Source: Lachnospiraceae bacterium | GTDB taxonomy: Bacteria; Bacillota; Clostridia; Lachnospirales; Lachnospiraceae | Direction of reading: 5' to 3' | Assembly: GCA_021199405.1 (NCBI GenBank) | Contig: JAJQID010000261.1 | Location: 1 to 10,757, forward strand | DNA: 10,757 bases | Shown: positions 7,296 to 10,757 of the stretch, piece by piece | How positions within the stretch are numbered: position 1 is the stretch's first letter | How the letters are laid out: every line of letters starts with the position of its first letter | The notes under the pieces: model-generated | Told to the model about the DNA's origin: nothing | What the model saw: only the letters and a program-made list of their open reading frames with translations | Database searches by the model: none | Position numbers and translations under genes: made by a program

Positions 7296-9566
7296 ATGAA
7301 CTGCGGAAAATTATTAAACTGCGAGGTAAAGGAACAGATCATTTATCTGAATTTTGAGCGCCTCAGAGGACGAATTGAGGTCATCACCCCGAGGATTGTG
7401 AATGTCTTTGCGGGACTGATGAGCGAGGATCATCGCTCGAAGGCCATCGAGGGAGATAAGACCATCCCCTGCCAGCTGCGTGTGGAGAAAAAGGAGGACG
7501 GGCTCTGGATTTTTACCACTGAGCTGAGTATCCGGGTCTGTGATGATTTTCTGGTGGATTTTTATGATCAAAAGGGAGAGCTGGTCTGCGCGGATTACCG
7601 GGGCAGCCGCACGCCATTAAAGAGAGTCAGCGAGGAATATTTAAAGCTCCTGGCGGAGGAGGGGCACAGGGCCGGGGAGGCGGACAAGGATGACGGGCAT
7701 CTGATTCAGGTGGTCAAGGCCATGACCGGGTCGGAGCATTTTTATGGGCTGGGGGATAAGACCGGGTATCTGGACAAGCGCCACTATGACTATGAGATGT
7801 GGAATACGGACAATCCTGACCCCCAGGTGGACACCTTCAAGGCGCTGTATAAGAGCATTCCCTTCTTTATTACTCTGACGGACAGTCATGTGTATGGTCT
7901 GTTTTTTGACAATACCTATCGGAGCTGGTTCAACATGGGACAGGAGTCGGAGGAGTATTTCTGGTTCGGCGCGGACAAAGGCAACCTGGATTATTATTAC
8001 ATTGCGGGGGAAAATATGCCTCAGGTACTGAGCGGCTATACTTACCTGACCGGCACCACGCCGCTGCCTCAGAAATGGACGCTGGGGTATCATCAGAGCC
8101 GCTGGGGCTACGTGACCCAGGAGGATGTGCAGGAGATTGCGGACGGGATGCGGGACAACGATATTCCCTGCGATTCCATTCATCTGGATATCGATTATAT
8201 GCGGGGCTACCGGGATTTCACCTGGGATCTGGACCGGTATCACGACGATCCGGAGGGCTTTCTGGCAAGGATGGCGGACCGGGGCTTTAAGATGGTCTGT
8301 ATCAATGACGCGGGGGTGAAAAAGGAAGAGGGCTATGAGGTCTACGATGAGGGCGTGGAGAATGGATATTTTGCCAAAATGCCTGAAGGGGACGTCTATA
8401 TCAACGCAGTCTGGCCGGGGGAGGCGGCATTTCCGGACTTTGGAAATCCGAAAACCCGTATCTGGTGGGCGGACAAGATCGACTTTCTGGTCAAAAAAGG
8501 CATCCGGGGCGTCTGGAACGATATGAACGAGCCGGCAAGCTTCAAGGGACCGCTGCCGGATGATGTGGTGTTTACGGATGAGGACAGGCCCACGGATCAC
8601 ACCGGTATGCACAATGTGTACGGACATCTGATGTCAAGAGCAACTTACGAGGGGTTAAAAAAGCATGACGGCCGCCGTCCCTTTGTGATAACCAGAGCCT
8701 GCTATGCGGGCAGCCAGAAATATACCATGGTCTGGACGGGAGACAACACCAGTATGTGGGGGCATTTACAGATGGCCATCCCTCAGCTGTGCAACCTGGG
8801 GCTGTCCGGCATGCCCTTCGCCGGGACGGATATCGGAGGCTTTGGCGCGGACACCACCCCGGAGCTTTTAGCCCGCTGGATTGAGCTGGGCGCGCTTTCT
8901 CCCTTCTGCCGCAATCATTCCGCTATGGGAAGCCGCAGACAGGAGCCCTGGGTGTTCGGTGACATGGTTCTGGATATTTACCGCAAATATGTGAAGCTGC
9001 GCTATCGCCTGATTCCTTATTTCTATGATTTATTTTTCGAGGGGGAAAGAACCGGCGCACCTATCATGCGTCCCCTGGTTTATGAGTATGAAAAGGATGA
9101 GACAGCCCGGACCTGCAATGACGAATTCCTGATCGGCAGCAGAATTCTGGCGGCGCCTGTGGTGCAGCAGGGGGCGGATCACCGGATGGTCTATCTGCCG
9201 CAGGGTCAGTGGTATGACTACTGGACCGGAGAGAAAATCGCGGGATCGGTGTGGTTTGTACGGGAGGCGCCGCTGGACGTCTGCCCACTGTATGTGAAGG
9301 CAGGAACCGTGCTGCCCTGTATGCCGGAGCAGTCCTATGTGGGGGAGAAGCCCAACGATACGCTGATTTTGCAGGTATTCCCCGGCGAAGGAGAGTATGA
9401 TCATTATCTGGATAACGGGGAGGACTTTGACTACAGAGAGGGAAAGTACCACCAGTATCATTTCACGGTAAGGTCGGATGGAACAGTGGAGACACAGATC
9501 GTCCATGCCGGGTATGAAAAGCCTTATGAGAAGATTTTGATGCAGAAAGTGGGTAATCGGAAGTAG
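7296..9566 (+). CDS. Alpha-glucosidase, glycoside hydrolase family 31
   Basis: 756 residues with no signal peptide, so cytoplasmic. It should release glucose from the non-reducing ends of alpha-glucosides. The order is an N-terminal beta-sandwich (about 1-245, including FYGLGDKTGYLDKR and MWNTDNPDP), the catalytic barrel beginning near LGYHQSRWGY, and C-terminal beta domains. The nucleophile is Asp409 in GVWNDMNEPASF and the acid/base is Asp483 in WTGDNTSMWGHL. Substrate-pocket motifs include HLDIDYM (Asp298, Asp300) and FCRNHS (Arg539, His541). These are characteristic of GH31 alpha-glucosidases rather than alpha-xylosidases. Preference among maltose, isomaltose and other linkages cannot be read from the sequence. 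The gene has its own promoter candidate and leader palindrome, so it may be regulated apart from the two upstream glycosidases. It ends 78 bp before a convergent ABC gene. Confidence 0.94.
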   Translation: MNCGKLLNCEVKEQIIYLNFERLRGRIEVITPRIVNVFAGLMSEDHRSKAIEGDKTIPCQLRVEKKEDGLWIFTTELSIRVCDDFLVDFYDQKGELVCADYRGSRTPLKRVSEEYLKLLAEEGHRAGEADKDDGHLIQVVKAMTGSEHFYGLGDKTGYLDKRHYDYEMWNTDNPDPQVDTFKALYKSIPFFITLTDSHVYGLFFDNTYRSWFNMGQESEEYFWFGADKGNLDYYYIAGENMPQVLSGYTYLTGTTPLPQKWTLGYHQSRWGYVTQEDVQEIADGMRDNDIPCDSIHLDIDYMRGYRDFTWDLDRYHDDPEGFLARMADRGFKMVCINDAGVKKEEGYEVYDEGVENGYFAKMPEGDVYINAVWPGEAAFPDFGNPKTRIWWADKIDFLVKKGIRGVWNDMNEPASFKGPLPDDVVFTDEDRPTDHTGMHNVYGHLMSRATYEGLKKHDGRRPFVITRACYAGSQKYTMVWTGDNTSMWGHLQMAIPQLCNLGLSGMPFAGTDIGGFGADTTPELLARWIELGALSPFCRNHSAMGSRRQEPWVFGDMVLDIYRKYVKLRYRLIPYFYDLFFEGERTGAPIMRPLVYEYEKDETARTCNDEFLIGSRILAAPVVQQGADHRMVYLPQGQWYDYWTGEKIAGSVWFVREAPLDVCPLYVKAGTVLPCMPEQSYVGEKPNDTLILQVFPGEGEYDHYLDNGEDFDYREGKYHQYHFTVRSDGTVETQIVHAGYEKPYEKILMQKVGNRK

Positions 9567-9587
9567 TTGTCCGGTCTGTCGCAGGCT

Positions 9588-9623
9588 GAAGAAAATAGAA
9601 TCCCGGATAACATGACAGGATTC
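9588..9623 (-). terminator. Candidate intrinsic terminator for the - strand ABC gene
   Basis: Read on the - strand, GAATCCTG (9623-9616) pairs with CGGGATTC (9605-9598) in an 8-bp stem with one G-U pair and a 10-base loop. TATTTTCTT follows at 9597-9589. On the + strand the equivalent stem has a C-A mismatch and no good T-run follows, so the signal points to the - strand transcript. The stem is short, so strength is uncertain. No separate terminator was seen for the GH31 gene. Confidence 0.5.
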
Positions 9624-9644
9624 GTCGGCTTGTGATTTTGAAAG

Positions 9645-10757
9645 CTACAAAGCTGCATCCAGCAGCCTCTTGGTGTATTCATGCTGCGGGTGCCGGTATA
9701 CCTCCTCCACATCCCCGATTTCCACCAGTTCTCCGTAGTATAGAACTGCTACTCTGGAGCAGATATGCCGCACCAGATTCAGGTCGTGAGAAATAAACAC
9801 AATGGTCAGATGCTTTTTCTGGTGAAGCTCCAGAAGCAGGTCCAGAATTTGTGACTGAATAGTCACATCCAGAGCTGAAACCGGTTCATCGGCTACCAGC
9901 AGCTTCGGTTCGCGCAGAAGAGCGGTTCCGATGCTGACGCGCTGGCGCTGGCCGCCGGAGAGCTCCCGGGGATAGCGGTCATAAAAGGACAGGTCCAGCC
10001 CCACGTCGGAGAGCATTTCCTCCACTCGGCGGCGCTGTTCCTTTTTGTCTCTGATTCCCAGCACTCTCAGTGGCTCCGTCATGATCCAGCCGATTTTGTG
10101 GGCGGGGTTTAAGGAACTGAAGGGGTCCTGAAAGACCATCTGAGGTCGGGAGAAAGGGGCATTGGCAGCGGAGGAGGAGCTTTGGGAGCTGCCATCATGG
10201 GAAATTCCGGCGGTGTTGCCGTTTGACCCAAATGCGATCTCCCCGTCATAGTCCGGATTCAGTCCTACAATGGCCTTCGCCAGCGTGGATTTGCCACAGC
10301 CGCTTTCTCCGACGATGCCGAACAGTTCCCCTTCCCTTACAGTAAATGACACATCCTTTACCACCTTCCGGTGCTCTTTTTTGCCGAAAAAGCCATTATT
10401 TTTTTCCTGATAATATACGTTCACATGCTGCAGGGACAGCGCCGGGCTCTCTGTTGTTGCCTTTCCCGGATTTTTGGGGAAGGAAGCCACCAGCGTTTTA
10501 GTATATTCATGCTCCGGATGCTCCAGCACACGCCGCACCTCGCCCCGCTCCACAATCTGACCGTTGTGCATGACGAGGACATGATGACAGATTTTTCTGA
10601 TTACATTCAGATCATGGGAAATAAAGAGAATGGCGACCCTCTTTTTGCGGTGCAGCTCAAGCAAAAGCTCCAGAATCTGCTGCTGTACAATCACATCCAG
10701 GGCGGTGGTGGGCTCATCCGCAATCAGGAGCTTCGGCTCACAGATCATGGCCTGAGC
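9645..10757 (-). CDS. Dipeptide/oligopeptide-type ABC transporter, fused double ATP-binding protein (partial, N-terminus missing)
   Basis: The frame is open from the right edge to TAG at 9645-9647, giving 370 residues. The visible part of the first ATPase has Walker B (LLIADEPTTALDV), H-loop (FISHDLNVI) and a HPEHEYTKTLV tail. A complete second ATPase follows: Walker A GESGCGKST (about 10284-10310), Q-loop MVFQDPFSSLNP, signature LSGGQRQR (9939-9962), Walker B LLVADEPVSALDV, H-loop FISHDLNLV and an HPQHEYTKRLL tail. The HP-EYT tails are the oligopeptide/dipeptide (OppD/DppD-type) hallmark. A DppD-DppF-like fusion is known from GsiA and YejF, which energise peptide or glutathione uptake. A Ser/Gly/Asn-rich stretch (10146-10229) lies between Walker A and the Q-loop. 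The permeases and binding protein must be outside the window. The ATG at 10748 lies inside the domain (AQAMICEPK) and is not the start. Confidence 0.93.
   Translation of the reverse strand, partial: AQAMICEPKLLIADEPTTALDVIVQQQILELLLELHRKKRVAILFISHDLNVIRKICHHVLVMHNGQIVERGEVRRVLEHPEHEYTKTLVASFPKNPGKATTESPALSLQHVNVYYQEKNNGFFGKKEHRKVVKDVSFTVREGELFGIVGESGCGKSTLAKAIVGLNPDYDGEIAFGSNGNTAGISHDGSSQSSSSAANAPFSRPQMVFQDPFSSLNPAHKIGWIMTEPLRVLGIRDKKEQRRRVEEMLSDVGLDLSFYDRYPRELSGGQRQRVSIGTALLREPKLLVADEPVSALDVTIQSQILDLLLELHQKKHLTIVFISHDLNLVRHICSRVAVLYYGELVEIGDVEEVYRHPQHEYTKRLLDAAL

Noticed and set aside
7641..8627. Long antisense open frame (328 codons) opposite the GH31 gene
   Set aside because: It lies wholly inside a clear GH31 gene with intact catalytic motifs, its translation shows no recognisable domain, and such frames are common opposite GC-rich genes. 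The same holds for antisense frames at 1496-2362, 5407-6261 and 6307-7053.

Overview
The window (about 10.8 kb, moderately high GC) looks like chromosomal DNA of an anaerobic Firmicute. It is most likely a gut Lachnospiraceae/Clostridia member. That placement is inferred from strong purine-rich Shine-Dalgarno sites, Gram-positive-style HlyD and MacB-like envelope proteins, and the style of the glycosidases; no marker gene is present to prove it. There are six protein genes: five on the + strand and one convergent gene on the - strand. No RNA gene, CRISPR array, insertion sequence or phage gene was seen.

Layout. (1) Positions 1-1875 hold the end of an export-type module: the 3' part of a HlyD/MacA-type adaptor, then a two-helix membrane protein carrying a MacB-type extracytoplasmic domain. 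(2) Positions 1865-5188 hold a large GH2 beta-galactosidase whose start codon lies inside the last codons of the membrane protein. (3) Positions 5290-7152 hold a 620-residue probable glycoside hydrolase that I cannot assign to a characterised family. (4) Positions 7153-7295 hold a good promoter candidate and a perfect 8-bp inverted repeat. (5) Positions 7296-9566 hold a GH31 alpha-glucosidase. (6) Positions 9567-9644 separate the convergent genes and contain a hairpin whose T-tract faces the - strand gene. (7) Positions 9645-10757 (- strand) hold most of a double-ATPase oligopeptide/dipeptide-type ABC transporter protein, running off the right edge.

How it works together (inference). The three glycosidases have no signal peptide and should act in the cytoplasm on imported oligosaccharides: beta-galactosides (GH2), alpha-glucosides (GH31), and an unknown sugar linkage for the middle enzyme. 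No sugar transporter or sugar regulator is encoded here. The ABC ATPase is of the peptide-uptake type and is convergently transcribed, so it probably belongs to a separate operon. The adaptor and MacB-like protein form an envelope unit that seems only incidentally, but tightly, coupled to lacZ.

Most worth a second look: the unassigned glycoside hydrolase; the MacB-domain protein that lacks the usual FtsX helices; an 18-bp/6-residue tandem repeat grown into the C-terminal domain of the beta-galactosidase; and the promoter-proximal palindrome before the GH31 gene.
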